From the NCBI GenBank assembly GCA_044841755.1, contig JAXOFM010000004.1:186001-250000 (forward strand): 64,000 nucleotides of DNA, in the 5' to 3' direction. The DNA comes from CAZAPO01 sp044841755 (GTDB lineage: Bacteria > Bacteroidota > Bacteroidia > Flavobacteriales > Flavobacteriaceae). The first letter of the stretch is position 1; the number at the start of each line of letters is the position of its first letter. Below, piece after piece: positions 51,482 to 62,586 of the stretch. The position numbers and the translations under genes were made by a program. The notes below the pieces were generated by a model. It did no database searches. It was not told the origin of the DNA and saw only the letters and a program-made list of their open reading frames with translations.

Positions 51482-53485
51482 CTATACTTTCAATTGATCT
51501 AACTTGGTTTGATAAGCCTTAATTTCATCTCTAACTTTTGCTGCTAAGACGAAATCTAATTCCTTAGCAGCTTGCTCCATAAGTTTGCGTTTTTCCCGAA
51601 TCTTTTTCTCGAGTTCAGGTTTAGTTAGGTATTCGCTTTCTGGTTCAGCAGCTTTTAAGGCTTGCTGCTCGTAGTAATGTGTGCTTACAGAGTTTTTTGT
51701 CAAAGCATTGCTCAAGCTCTTATTTAAAGGTTGAGGTGTTATATTATTTTCAGCATTATAAGTTATTTGCTTAGAACGACGATAATTTGTTTCGTCAATT
51801 GTTCTTTGCATACTTCCTGTTACTTTGTCAGCATACATGATGGCTTTTCCGTTAATATGTCTTGCAGCTCTTCCAACAGTTTGCGTTAAAGACCTTTCTG
51901 ATCGTAAAAACCCTTCTTTGTCAGCGTCTAAAATTGCCACTAAAGAAACTTCGGGTAAATCTAGTCCCTCACGAAGTAAGTTTACTCCAACCAACACATC
52001 AAACAATCCTTTGCGAAGGTCTTGCATAATTTCAACGCGTTCTAAAGTATCTACATCGCTATGAATGTATCGAACTCTAATTTGAATTCGTGCTAAATAC
52101 TTAGTGAGTTCTTCGGCCATACGCTTGGTAAGAGTAGTAACTAGAGTCCGTTCATCTTTTTCTACTCGCTGTTGAATCTCTTCAATGAGATCATCAATTT
52201 GATTTAAACTCGGACGAACCTCAATTTCTGGATCAAGCAGTCCTGTTGGTCTAATTACTTGTTCTATATAAACACCATCAGTTTTCTGCAATTCATAATC
52301 AGCAGGAGTTGCGCTCACATAAATTACCTGATTTTGTAGTGCTTCAAATTCTTCAAATTTTAGAGGTCTATTATCTAAAGCTGCGGGAAGTCTGAAACCA
52401 TATTCTACTAAATTTTCTTTTCTACTTCTATCACCACCATACATAGCATGTACTTGAGATATGGTTACATGACTTTCATCAACAACCATAAGATAATCAT
52501 CAGGAAAATAATCCAGTAGACAGAAAGGTCTAGTTCCAGGTTGTCTTCCATCTAGATATCTTGAATAATTTTCAATACCTGAGCAATAACCTAGCTCTCT
52601 TATCATTTCCAAATCAAATTCAGTACGTTCTTTAAGCCTTTTAGCTTCAAGATGTTTGCCTATTTCCTTAAAATAGGCATGTTGCTTTACAAGATCATCT
52701 TGAATATCTTTTATGGCATTCTGAAGGATTTCTGGCGAGGTAACAAAAATATTTGCAGGATAAATATTCAAACGTTCATATCTCTCAATGACCTTATTGG
52801 TGTTAATGTCAAAAGCTTCAATATCCTCAATTTCATCACCAAAAAAATGGATTCTATAGGCTTCATCTGCATAACTAGGATAAACATCAACTGTATCTCC
52901 TTTTATTCTAAAATTACCATGAGTGAACTCAGCTTCAGTGCGAGCATATAAGCTTTGAACTAAGCGATGTAATAATTGAGTTCTAGATATTACCTGATCT
53001 CTTTCAATTTTAATCACATTTTTTTGAAACTCAACAGGGTTTCCAATTCCATATAAACAAGAAACCGAAGCAACCACTAGAACATCTCTTCTGCCTGAAA
53101 GTAGGGAAGAGGTTGTACTTAATCGAAGTTTCTCAATTTCTTCATTTATTGAAAGATCTTTTTCTATATATGTTCCTGAAACTGGGATGTAAGCTTCAGG
53201 TTGATAATAGTCGTAATAAGAAACGAAATACTCTACCGCATTGTTAGGAAAGAACTGTTTAAACTCAGAATATAACTGAGCTGCCAATGTTTTATTATGC
53301 GCAAGAACCAGTGTTGGTCGTTGTACTTTCTGAATTACATTAGCAACAGTAAAGGTCTTACCAGATCCAGTTACACCTAATAAGGTCTGATATTTTTCGT
53401 TACTCGAAATTCCATCTGAAAGCTGTTTGATTGCTTCAGGTTGATCTCCAGTAGGGGCAAAGTCCGATTCAATATTAAATTTCAT
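51482..53485 (-). CDS. uvrB: UvrABC excision nuclease subunit B
   Basis: 667 residues, full length. Walker A GVTGSGKTFT, beta-hairpin region YYDYYQPEAYIP, DESHVT (motif II), ILDADKEGFLRSERSLTQT and GRAARH (motifs V-VI), and the C-terminal UVR motif near 625-660 are all present. UvrB verifies DNA damage with UvrA and recruits UvrC; neither is in the window. Monocistronic. Confidence 0.97.
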   Translation of the reverse strand: MKFNIESDFAPTGDQPEAIKQLSDGISSNEKYQTLLGVTGSGKTFTVANVIQKVQRPTLVLAHNKTLAAQLYSEFKQFFPNNAVEYFVSYYDYYQPEAYIPVSGTYIEKDLSINEEIEKLRLSTTSSLLSGRRDVLVVASVSCLYGIGNPVEFQKNVIKIERDQVISRTQLLHRLVQSLYARTEAEFTHGNFRIKGDTVDVYPSYADEAYRIHFFGDEIEDIEAFDINTNKVIERYERLNIYPANIFVTSPEILQNAIKDIQDDLVKQHAYFKEIGKHLEAKRLKERTEFDLEMIRELGYCSGIENYSRYLDGRQPGTRPFCLLDYFPDDYLMVVDESHVTISQVHAMYGGDRSRKENLVEYGFRLPAALDNRPLKFEEFEALQNQVIYVSATPADYELQKTDGVYIEQVIRPTGLLDPEIEVRPSLNQIDDLIEEIQQRVEKDERTLVTTLTKRMAEELTKYLARIQIRVRYIHSDVDTLERVEIMQDLRKGLFDVLVGVNLLREGLDLPEVSLVAILDADKEGFLRSERSLTQTVGRAARHINGKAIMYADKVTGSMQRTIDETNYRRSKQITYNAENNITPQPLNKSLSNALTKNSVSTHYYEQQALKAAEPESEYLTKPELEKKIREKRKLMEQAAKELDFVLAAKVRDEIKAYQTKLDQLKV

Positions 53486-53514
53486 AAAATAAGGTCAGAT
53501 GTAAAATTAGCGAA

Positions 53515-53628
53515 TTATCGCTTTAAGGTAAAATGACCACGATATTCTTTTCCATCGGCAAACTTAGCAACAAACCAATAATCACTTGTAGGTAAGGATT
53601 TACCATTTAGTGTTCCATCAAACCAAGA
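53515..53628 (-). pseudogene. Orphan T9SS type B sorting-domain fragment
   Basis: The last 37 residues of a T9SS C-terminal domain (SWFDGTLNGKSLPTSDYWFV, then DGKEYRGHFTLKR and stop) without any start; a stop codon lies directly upstream at 53629. It closely resembles the C-termini of the two giant cargo proteins downstream. It is the 3' remnant of a third cargo gene. Confidence 0.85.
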
Positions 53629-53723
53629 CTATTATTAGTGAATGTTTTTCGTTAAAATTTAATCTGAAGCAATGATAAATATACCTCAAAAAAGTATTGA
53701 ATTACCAATTAGAGAGATTGAAA

Positions 53724-56700
53724 TTATCTTCTCAATGCAAAATGCCCTCTTATTTGAAACTCTGAACCATCTTTAATAACATTGGCTACATACCAGTAAT
53801 CATTTGCAGGCATGTGATGACCATTGTATGTTCCATCCCAACCAGGAGTAGAAGATGTTAGGTAGGTAAGTTGTTTCCCATATCTATCAAAAATACTAAT
53901 GGTAGTTCCTGGGAGATTCTCCACAGCCGATATATGCCAAGTATCAAAATACCCATCATTATTAGGAGTGAAAAATTTAGGAGCATCAAAAACCACAATT
54001 TCTTTTGAAATTGATGCACAACCATTAAGATCTATGATGGTTATGGTATTGTAACCTAGTGGAACATGTTCAAATATATTTGATTCTTGTGGTTCACCAT
54101 TATTAAGAACATACATATAATTACCAATACCACTTATAGTAACGGTTACATTGTTTGGATCAGAGAAATCAATAGTCTCCGTTACTTCAATGGTTGCTTG
54201 TTCAGATTCTATCACATTAAATGTGGTAGTAGTTACGCATCCATTAGGAGTAGTTACCGTTACCCAATATTCTCCAATTTGAGTTATGTCAATCTCAGAG
54301 GTGACATCACCAGTTGACCACAGATAATGATCACCAGCAACAATTTCACCAGCAATTACCGTTAATGGGAAATTGTCTAAACAAATGGTTTGCTGAGGTA
54401 TATCTACCACCGGTTTTCTATGTACTACTGTAAAGAATGAGGTAGTACTAAAACATCCAGTTGTGTTGTTCTCAACTCGAACAAATAGTTCTTGCCCATC
54501 AGCAGCTTCGTAATTTGTAGTATTAGAAATAGTAAAGTCACCGCTTTGAGCATCATCAATAGTTTCATGATAAGTAACCGTAAATAGTGAGCTATTTTGG
54601 TTACCTAAAATTGTTGTTGTTTGTTGTGATAGATCAAATCGTTGTAAATAGTCATAATTGTCATCGCAATCAGCCAAGTCTGATGGTCTGTTAGCTATTG
54701 GGTTAGGGTTAACAATTAAATTGAAAGTGTCAATAGTTGTACAACCTATAACTAGATTTTCTGCACGAACAAATAATTGTGCACTTGAACTATAATTAAA
54801 ATTGTTTCCTAATCCATTTTGGTTGCTTTCTGCATCATTTTGGTTTAAATGATAACTAATCAGTAATCCTGTTGTACTATCAAATAGTAAATCGGTGGCT
54901 TCTGCTAGCTCGAACGTGTTTGTGTCATTATCACAAATTTCAATTGAAGTGATGTTATTGACTTCAGGTGGAATATTCACCGTTAATTCTAAAGGAATAG
55001 CCACATAGCAACCAGAAATTGTGTTAGTAACTTTTATAAAAACCGTTTGAGGATTCGCAGTATTGGTATAGGTTTCAGGATTAGCAATCTCATTAAAATC
55101 ACCTTCAAGCGTTTCCATGCTTTCAAAATAGTCTATTACAGTATCATTGTTTCTAATATCGAGTACTTCAAACTCTGAAATCGTAAGATCAAATTGAGAA
55201 ACACCATCATAATTATTATCACAAACTGTTAATTCTGAAGGTGTATTTACAGTTGGTACTTGTATTACGTTTAACCCAAACTCAGCAATAGCATGACAAT
55301 AAGTTCCGTTCTCTATTCTTGCAAAGATCTGTTGTGGGTTAGTAGTATTTGTAAAATTGTTGCTTATTTGATTAGTCTCATTTTCAGCATCGTTAAATGA
55401 TGTATAAAATTTGATCTCAAGATCTTCAGTAATGCCTTGTGATATTTCTGTGATTTTTTCAGTCAGATCAAAAGTCTCTAGTGCATCGTTAGATATATCA
55501 TCGCAAACTATAAAATTGGTTGGAGGGTTATATAAAGGAACTGATCCAACTTCAATTTCAAAGGAAGAAACACCATAACAATCTTGATCTGTTAAGTTCT
55601 CAACACGTGCAAAAATCGTTTGTGGGCTAGATGTGTTGGTATAATTTGAGTTTTTATCAATAATATTGGTGCGATTAAGAGCATCATTTTCAGTTTCAAA
55701 GTATAACACCTGTTTACCAGTTTGACCATTTAATATTTCTGAATCTTTGTTATAGAACAGAAAATCTGCAGTTTGATCACCATCAGTTTCACAGTTTTCA
55801 TAGTTAGTTATTGCATTAAAAACTGGAAGAGTATTTACAATAATTGGTATTTCAACAGTAGCAAAACAACCTGTAATGGTACTTTCAACACGAGTATAAA
55901 TAGTTTGATTGGTTGCGTTAAAAGCCTGAGCATTTAAGATAGGGTTTATCCCATTCTGCTGGTCATTTAATGATGTGTGAAATGTAATTATTAAATTATT
56001 CAGATTAGTAACCATAGTAGGGATCAAGGCCTCAAGATCCACAATATTGTATGCGTCTTGATCGTCGTCACAAATAATGATATCTGCAATAGTATTAACT
56101 GTCGGAGCAGGAATCACATTAATTTCTAAAGGAATAGTACTATAACACCCTGAAGAATTATTTGTTACTCGAGCATGGAGTGTTTGCGGATTTGATGTGT
56201 TGGTGTAAAACTGAGGTAAAGCTCCAGCATTATTTTCTGCATTATCATTTGATGTGTGGTAACTTACAGAAACATTGGTTAAGCCATTACTTACTAAATT
56301 ATTGAAAGAGTATAAATCTATCTCAGTGAATCCATTATCGTCGGTATCGCAATAATCTTGAGATGGTACGGCTTGTAAAATTACTGGCGGATTAATGATT
56401 AAGTTTATTTGAGAACGATATTCGCAATTAATATTTTCAATTCTTAAATAAATAAGATGGGGACTAGAACTTACAACATATGGCGCGTTTTGATCAATAG
56501 TATTTGTATTGTTTTCCATATCAATTTCTGTCTCGTAAAATTCAATTGAGGCGCCATCAAGTCCATTAAGAATAGTATTCGCAACTGTTAATAAATAAAA
56601 TACTTCGATCCCATCGGCGCTTTCATCATCACAAACCGCAAAATCTTCAATTGCTGTAGAACTTTCTAATAGATTTGAATGAATTGCAATTGTCGCAACA

Positions 56701-58556
56701 GAAAAACATCCTGTAGTATCATCTTCTATTCTAATATAAATTATTTGAACATTGGCGATAGTGTTTTCAAAATTGTCTGCATTACCGATAGCATTCACAC
56801 CATCTTCAGCATCTTGATTAGTTTCATGAAATGTCACAGTAACTCCTGTCAGATCTTGCAGTAGGTCTGGAATTATAGATGTAAGATCGAAGAATGCAAA
56901 ACCATCATCATCTGTATCACAAGCATTTAAAGGAGGTAAATTTGTATTTACTTGAGGTTGTTCCAGTATTATTACACTAGCTGTAGTAGTTGAGTAACAA
57001 CCTGTTTGTTGATTTATAACTCTCACAAATAATTGTTGTTCATCTGGAATAGTATTCACAAAAGGAGAAGGAATAGGGTTGATTCCATTTTCAGCTTCAA
57101 TAGGAGTAAAGTGATAGGTCACTCTTAAAGATGGATTTTCTTGGGTTATTTCACTATCAAATTGTGTTAGGTCAATAAGGGTTTGTCCATCAGCAACGTT
57201 ATCATCACATAATAATAACGGTGTTGGCTGTACAATTTGAGGTAATGGATTTACCACTAGATTAAAACTTGAATACGCCATACAACCACTATTTATGTCT
57301 TCAACTCTTATAAAAATTGGTTGAGGTGAACTATTGTTTTGAATAGGTGTGGTTATAGGATTGATATTATTTCTTGAGTCATTCTCAGTTAAATGGTAGG
57401 ACACATTATAGTTCCCAGGAGTAACGGCATTGATGACTTCATTTGTCTTGGTAGTTAGATCAAAGATTTCTAATCCATCTTCGCTAATGTCATCACAGAT
57501 CTCAAAGTCTGTTATTGGTTGAACCGTTTGTTCAGAATGAAGCGTAATATTAATAACATCATCAATAACGCATTGTGTGTTGCCTAGAGGCATGGTTATT
57601 TCAACACGATAAGTTCCAGAATCAGTAACGGTTAAATCATTATTATTTTCACCATTTAGCAACACTCCATTTCTATACCATGAGTAAGTTGCTAATGGAT
57701 TTTGAATATCACCATCTATTACAAAGTCTTCTGCACAAGTAGTAATGTTTGGACCAAGATCTACAGTTGGAGTAAAACTGTTCCCTTGTATGAAAACAGC
57801 CGAATCATAATTCTCATCATTTTGATCTGCAATTACCAATTTAATGTGGTATTGTACATTTGGTTGAATACTGGCTGTTGCTGTTAACATGGTAGTTCTA
57901 CCATTATAATTTGTATCACCTACACTATAGCCATCAAAATATTGTTCGTTTTCAGCAGCGCAAAAACCAACAATTTCATCATGAACCGTATTGGTGTTAA
58001 CAGGAATATTTGTTCCAGGAACTAAAGCAATATTTGTATAGGGATCATTTGTCCCAGCTTCTTTTATTAGGAATGCAAACCCATCAGAATATTCACAAGG
58101 AAAGTTTCCAAAGTACTCTTCAGAAGCCAAAATATAATTGAACTGAATCATGTTTGAGACTGAAACAAAATCAAACTCTATAGAAGTAGCATTGAATGTA
58201 TTTGATATTCCGAGTGCATTTTCAAGATCAGTATCTGTTCCCCAATTGAGCTCTCCTTCGTTTAGAATATTAATATTGTTCGAGTTTCCACCAGAAAAGG
58301 CATTTCCTGTTGTAAGTATAATTCCGTTATCGAAAGGAAAATTAGAGCTGGCTTTTTCAAAGTATCCAAAGCTTGAAAAACCATTGATTTGTCCATTTAC
58401 TGATGAGCTGATGTTAGTTATTTCAACACAGCCTTCAGCAAAGTTATTTTCAATTAATTGCTGAACAGGAACAGTGTTATCTACGGAAATTATTTGCGCA
58501 GAAATCGAGTTAATTGCAAATAATGCAATGAGGGAATATAAATAGGTTGATTTCAA
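53724..58556 (-). CDS. Giant T9SS cargo protein with 11 repeats
   Basis: 1610 residues. TTG start at 58556, directly after an in-frame stop, followed by signal peptide MKSTYLYSLIALFAINSISAQ. An N-terminal choice-of-anchor L-type domain (about 25-270: NGFSSFGYFEKASSNFPFDN, YILASEEYFGNFP) is followed by about 11 repeats of roughly 90 residues, each with CDD/CDTDDDG...FDLT, then TYHET..DAENG.N, then TNTSNPQTIFVRVEN and TGCYS. The C-terminus is a gliding-motility type B sorting domain (PKFFTPNNDGYFDTWHI, GWDGTYNGHHMPANDYWY, HFALRR). It is exported by T9SS to the cell surface or medium; adhesion is the likely role. Confidence 0.9.
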   Translation of the reverse strand: MKSTYLYSLIALFAINSISAQIISVDNTVPVQQLIENNFAEGCVEITNISSSVNGQINGFSSFGYFEKASSNFPFDNGIILTTGNAFSGGNSNNINILNEGELNWGTDTDLENALGISNTFNATSIEFDFVSVSNMIQFNYILASEEYFGNFPCEYSDGFAFLIKEAGTNDPYTNIALVPGTNIPVNTNTVHDEIVGFCAAENEQYFDGYSVGDTNYNGRTTMLTATASIQPNVQYHIKLVIADQNDENYDSAVFIQGNSFTPTVDLGPNITTCAEDFVIDGDIQNPLATYSWYRNGVLLNGENNNDLTVTDSGTYRVEITMPLGNTQCVIDDVINITLHSEQTVQPITDFEICDDISEDGLEIFDLTTKTNEVINAVTPGNYNVSYHLTENDSRNNINPITTPIQNNSSPQPIFIRVEDINSGCMAYSSFNLVVNPLPQIVQPTPLLLCDDNVADGQTLIDLTQFDSEITQENPSLRVTYHFTPIEAENGINPIPSPFVNTIPDEQQLFVRVINQQTGCYSTTTASVIILEQPQVNTNLPPLNACDTDDDGFAFFDLTSIIPDLLQDLTGVTVTFHETNQDAEDGVNAIGNADNFENTIANVQIIYIRIEDDTTGCFSVATIAIHSNLLESSTAIEDFAVCDDESADGIEVFYLLTVANTILNGLDGASIEFYETEIDMENNTNTIDQNAPYVVSSSPHLIYLRIENINCEYRSQINLIINPPVILQAVPSQDYCDTDDNGFTEIDLYSFNNLVSNGLTNVSVSYHTSNDNAENNAGALPQFYTNTSNPQTLHARVTNNSSGCYSTIPLEINVIPAPTVNTIADIIICDDDQDAYNIVDLEALIPTMVTNLNNLIITFHTSLNDQQNGINPILNAQAFNATNQTIYTRVESTITGCFATVEIPIIVNTLPVFNAITNYENCETDGDQTADFLFYNKDSEILNGQTGKQVLYFETENDALNRTNIIDKNSNYTNTSSPQTIFARVENLTDQDCYGVSSFEIEVGSVPLYNPPTNFIVCDDISNDALETFDLTEKITEISQGITEDLEIKFYTSFNDAENETNQISNNFTNTTNPQQIFARIENGTYCHAIAEFGLNVIQVPTVNTPSELTVCDNNYDGVSQFDLTISEFEVLDIRNNDTVIDYFESMETLEGDFNEIANPETYTNTANPQTVFIKVTNTISGCYVAIPLELTVNIPPEVNNITSIEICDNDTNTFELAEATDLLFDSTTGLLISYHLNQNDAESNQNGLGNNFNYSSSAQLFVRAENLVIGCTTIDTFNLIVNPNPIANRPSDLADCDDNYDYLQRFDLSQQTTTILGNQNSSLFTVTYHETIDDAQSGDFTISNTTNYEAADGQELFVRVENNTTGCFSTTSFFTVVHRKPVVDIPQQTICLDNFPLTVIAGEIVAGDHYLWSTGDVTSEIDITQIGEYWVTVTTPNGCVTTTTFNVIESEQATIEVTETIDFSDPNNVTVTISGIGNYMYVLNNGEPQESNIFEHVPLGYNTITIIDLNGCASISKEIVVFDAPKFFTPNNDGYFDTWHISAVENLPGTTISIFDRYGKQLTYLTSSTPGWDGTYNGHHMPANDYWYVANVIKDGSEFQIRGHFALRR

Positions 58557-58663
58557 CTATTTTTTTGATTTGGGATTACAGGTCTAAAAATATAATTATT
58601 TAGATAAAACGCAAAAAATAATCGATAAAGTGAATTTTAATGTAGGAAAAATATTAAAAATAA

Positions 58664-61600
58664 TTATCGTTTCAGCGTGAAGTGGCTTTTAAAGATTCTA
58701 CCATCTTGTAGTTTTACAGAGAACCAATAATCGCTAGTTGGAAGCATGTTTCCATTAAAGGTTCCGTCCCATCCAGGACCTTGAGGTCGTAATTGCTTAA
58801 GTAATTTACCATAACGATCAAAAATATAGATGACACTTTCAAATTGTGTAGGATCATTTATTCCATACACATGCCAAGTATCATTATAACCGTCGTTATT
58901 AGGAGTGAAGAATTTTGGGAAGCCTATAACTGAAACAATATCATCTACAATTCCACAATTGTTTTTGTCTCTGATAAATATAGTATGTAAACCAGGAGGA
59001 ACATTTTCAAAAAAGTTACTGTCTTGATATGGTCCATTAATATTGTTTAGCGCAAACTCATAATCACCTTCTCCAGATACAAAAACAGTAATAGTGTTAT
59101 TAGTAGTAGCATCAACAACTTCAACATTATCAATGGTAGCAATATTAGATGGAAGTACAGTAATGGTACGCTGTTTTTCGCACTGATTTGCATTGGTAAC
59201 AGTTACTGAGTAACTACCAGGTTGATTGACAAGAATTTCTTGAGTTATCTCACCAGTTGACCATAAATAACTAAAATCACTAGGAACATTATTAATTAAA
59301 CCAGCATCTAAAGTTATAGTTTGAGGGAAGAAGTTCAAGCAATAAATGGTTTCATCTTCAATATCGATGTTAGGAAGTTCAAAAACGGTGAGTTCTATTT
59401 GACTAATTCCATAACAAGCGTTATCATTTTCAACCCTAGCATAGATTGTTTGGTTATACGCTATTGTATTGGTGAAATTATCACCTAAAGGATTCTGTTC
59501 TAATAACGAGTCTTCGTAAGTTTCGTAATAGGAAATTGTTAGTGAAGCTGGAAGACCATTAAGAATAGTAGCATTGGCTAATGTTAGATCGAAGTTGTAG
59601 AAACCATCTTCAGTTCCATCATCATCACAATGCATTAACTGTGCATCAGCTGCATCAGTAGCCGTTACATCTAACAAGATTTCTGCAGTACTAAAACAAC
59701 CTGTAATATCATTAATAACTCTAACATAAACTGTTTGTGGGTTCACAGTATTACTAAAAGAAGTTCCGTCAATTTCATTAGAGTCGTTTTCAGCATCTAA
59801 CAAACTTAGGTAATATTTTGTGGTACGATCTGGAACATTTCCAACCAAATCATCATGAGATTCTGTAAGATTGAATAGTGTAAATCCGTCTGGATTTCCA
59901 TCTTCATCACATTGATACAAAGCAGTATTAAATGCGTCAGGAACAATATTTACTACCAAATTAAAAGAAGTAGTTGCATAACAATCTGTATTTGCATTGT
60001 TTTCTAGGCGTACAAATATTTCTTGGATATTAGGTGTTTGATTGTAGTAACTAATCGGTAAAGGGTTTGTATTTGAATCAGCATCAAACTGTGAGTTATG
60101 ATAGCTTACCGTATATTGTAATGGGTCTTGTGATCCTAAGACTACCGCATTAAGGGTGCTTAGGTCAAATTCTGTCTGACCATTCTTGGCATCACCGTCT
60201 GTCGTGTCATCGCAAATTTCCCAATCACCAATTACGTTGGGTACTGGGGTATCAAATATTTCCACCATAAAGGAGGTTGTGTCATAACAGTCGATACTTA
60301 CATCATTATGTATTCTTACAAATATTTCCTGAGGATTCGATGTATTGCTATATGTGCCTAAAATTTCATTTGTATTGCTATCTGCATCAGCTTGAGAAGT
60401 AAAGTAATGAACACTAAATGTTGAACTATTTTGCCCTAATAGGACGGCTGCATCTTGAACAGTGAAATCAAAATCCCATGTAGTATCATTATTGTCATCG
60501 CATATAATAATATCATTCGGCTGATTTGCTGTTGGAAGCGAATGTACTATTAAATGAAATGAGGTTGTATCAAAACAATCAGTATTATTTACGTTTTCAA
60601 TTCTTATAAATACTTCCTGAGTGAAAGCAGTTGTGTTATAGTAAGGAATGATCAAACCATTACTGTTATTATCTGCATCTATTTGCGAACTATGATAGGT
60701 TATGTTTACTTCTGCTATATTTTGAGTTCCAAGTACAACTGAATTTAAACTTAAAAGATCAAATTCTTTTTGCCCATTCTGTTCATCTCCGTCGTTAATA
60801 TCATCACATTCAATCCAATCTGTAACTGGGTTGGCTATAGGTGTATCATGAACTTCAATCATAAATGAAGTTACTTCATAACAATTAGGATTATCATTGT
60901 TATGTACTCTTACAAATATTTCTTGTGGACTTGAGATATTATTATAGATTCCAATAATTTCATTTTCATTATTGTCAGCATCAGTTTGGGAGATAAAGTA
61001 ATGAGCGCTAAAAGCAAGGGGATCTTGACCTCCTAAAGCTACGATGTCTTGCAATGAAAAATCAAAATCCCATACACTATCATTATTATCGTCACAAACA
61101 TTAATATCGTTGGGTTGATTGACTACCGCATTCTCAAAATATTCTACATAGGCAATACCCTCAAAAGTTTCACAGGCTCCATTATTAAATTCTATGAACA
61201 GCTCATAAGTACCATCTTCAGTAACAATGAGATCGTGATCATATTCAGCAAGTAATATTCTATCTTTATACCATGTGTAAATGGCTCCTGGTACTTGATC
61301 ATAACTAAGCGTATAAATGTCACCGTCACAAAGTGGAAGTTCTGTAGTACTGACGTCATTACGGATGATGTCTATTTGATCGTTAAAAAAAGATTGAATA
61401 AACGGAGGTAATCCTTGAGTAGATAAGTTAGGAGACAAATCTATGGCATTTTCTATATAATTACACGCAGCCCCAACACTGTTAGGATTATCAATGGCAC
61501 TTAAAAAAGGTTGACCAATAATGTAATTATCGCTCATTGTTCTATAAATCTTTCCATTAGGGCCTAATTGTAAAGATCCTCTATATAGTTGTGCTTGATC

Positions 61601-62551
61601 AACCAAAAATTGTGAGCCTATAATATCGGGATCTGTTAAATTAAATTGGGTTAAAGAAGACTGATGGACATTTGCAGGTTGTGTTGCTCCTGCACCATTT
61701 GTGGAATGAACGTATAATAATTCACTATTTGGAGAAAATTCCACTCCATAAGCGAATGGTGAAAATGTATTAATTGTTAGCTGTTGTTCATTAGAAACAA
61801 TTCCTGTATCAGTATCGAAATCATACAAATACAATCCTGCTCCCATATTTGCTGACACTATTTTTGTACCATCTGGTGAGGCCTTTAATTGACCTCTTCT
61901 ATCTCCAATAACTGAAGGAACTGTAGTTTTTACAGAGGTGTTACTAACTCCTGCAGCAGATACCTCAAAGGCATGATAGGTAGTAAAAGGTCCAGGGCTT
62001 CCATCAACTGAAGCTAACGTAACAACCCAAATAGATTCTGATACGCAGTCTTTTAAAACAGCAGTGATCTTTTCTGAGCAAAGAGGTAAAAGGTTAATGT
62101 TTTTGTTCGTAATCCCTCCTAATCCACCATCCAAGGTCATATCAACTACGGAGTAATTAAAACCAAAGTCGGTACCAGATCCGTCCGGTGATACATCAAC
62201 ATCAACAGTAAAAATGTAATAAATGTCAGGATTTTGAGGAGCTGGAACTACTAAAGCCGATTGCGTACTAGAAGAATCTCCAAAAAGATTAGTACCGTTC
62301 TGCATTACTTGATGGTTACTATTGTAAACGGTCGTACCATCAGTATACAATACTAAATTACCATCATTATCCGAAATAGAAGTGCAACCTTCTAGTGTAT
62401 TTAGTTGTCCATTATTAACCGAAGTTACATTACTTGATGCGATATCAAAAACTAGTCCAGCACCTTGCCCAAAGTACCAATTTGCAGCTTGGTTTTGAGC
62501 CCAACAATTAGCGCCAATAGCGAGGGAGAGGATTAATAATACCTTTTTCAC
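58664..62551 (-). CDS. Giant T9SS cargo protein with propeller and 6 repeats
   Basis: 1295 residues; GTG start at 62551, signal peptide MKKVLLILSLAIGANCWAQ. Residues 20-400 look like a beta-propeller opening with NWYFGQGAGLVFD. Six repeats of the same type as in the neighbour follow (CDDNNDSVWDFDF, CDDINDGDEQNGQKEFDL, ...). Repeats 3 and 4 copy 1 and 2, showing a recent two-module duplication. The type B sorting domain closes the protein (PKFFTPNNDGYNDTWHVYG, PGWDGTFNGNMLPTSDYWF, FTLKR). Secreted by T9SS; probable surface adhesin or matrix protein. Confidence 0.9.
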   Translation of the reverse strand: MKKVLLILSLAIGANCWAQNQAANWYFGQGAGLVFDIASSNVTSVNNGQLNTLEGCTSISDNDGNLVLYTDGTTVYNSNHQVMQNGTNLFGDSSSTQSALVVPAPQNPDIYYIFTVDVDVSPDGSGTDFGFNYSVVDMTLDGGLGGITNKNINLLPLCSEKITAVLKDCVSESIWVVTLASVDGSPGPFTTYHAFEVSAAGVSNTSVKTTVPSVIGDRRGQLKASPDGTKIVSANMGAGLYLYDFDTDTGIVSNEQQLTINTFSPFAYGVEFSPNSELLYVHSTNGAGATQPANVHQSSLTQFNLTDPDIIGSQFLVDQAQLYRGSLQLGPNGKIYRTMSDNYIIGQPFLSAIDNPNSVGAACNYIENAIDLSPNLSTQGLPPFIQSFFNDQIDIIRNDVSTTELPLCDGDIYTLSYDQVPGAIYTWYKDRILLAEYDHDLIVTEDGTYELFIEFNNGACETFEGIAYVEYFENAVVNQPNDINVCDDNNDSVWDFDFSLQDIVALGGQDPLAFSAHYFISQTDADNNENEIIGIYNNISSPQEIFVRVHNNDNPNCYEVTSFMIEVHDTPIANPVTDWIECDDINDGDEQNGQKEFDLLSLNSVVLGTQNIAEVNITYHSSQIDADNNSNGLIIPYYNTTAFTQEVFIRIENVNNTDCFDTTSFHLIVHSLPTANQPNDIIICDDNNDTTWDFDFTVQDAAVLLGQNSSTFSVHYFTSQADADSNTNEILGTYSNTSNPQEIFVRIHNDVSIDCYDTTSFMVEIFDTPVPNVIGDWEICDDTTDGDAKNGQTEFDLSTLNAVVLGSQDPLQYTVSYHNSQFDADSNTNPLPISYYNQTPNIQEIFVRLENNANTDCYATTSFNLVVNIVPDAFNTALYQCDEDGNPDGFTLFNLTESHDDLVGNVPDRTTKYYLSLLDAENDSNEIDGTSFSNTVNPQTVYVRVINDITGCFSTAEILLDVTATDAADAQLMHCDDDGTEDGFYNFDLTLANATILNGLPASLTISYYETYEDSLLEQNPLGDNFTNTIAYNQTIYARVENDNACYGISQIELTVFELPNIDIEDETIYCLNFFPQTITLDAGLINNVPSDFSYLWSTGEITQEILVNQPGSYSVTVTNANQCEKQRTITVLPSNIATIDNVEVVDATTNNTITVFVSGEGDYEFALNNINGPYQDSNFFENVPPGLHTIFIRDKNNCGIVDDIVSVIGFPKFFTPNNDGYNDTWHVYGINDPTQFESVIYIFDRYGKLLKQLRPQGPGWDGTFNGNMLPTSDYWFSVKLQDGRIFKSHFTLKR

Positions 62552-62586
62552 AGACTTACATTTTAAAAATGTAGTCTATAAATATA

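Noticed and set aside
53724..62551. Repeats as a possible CRISPR array
   Set aside because: They are protein-coding repeats of about 90 residues in long open frames, not short identical direct repeats with spacers.
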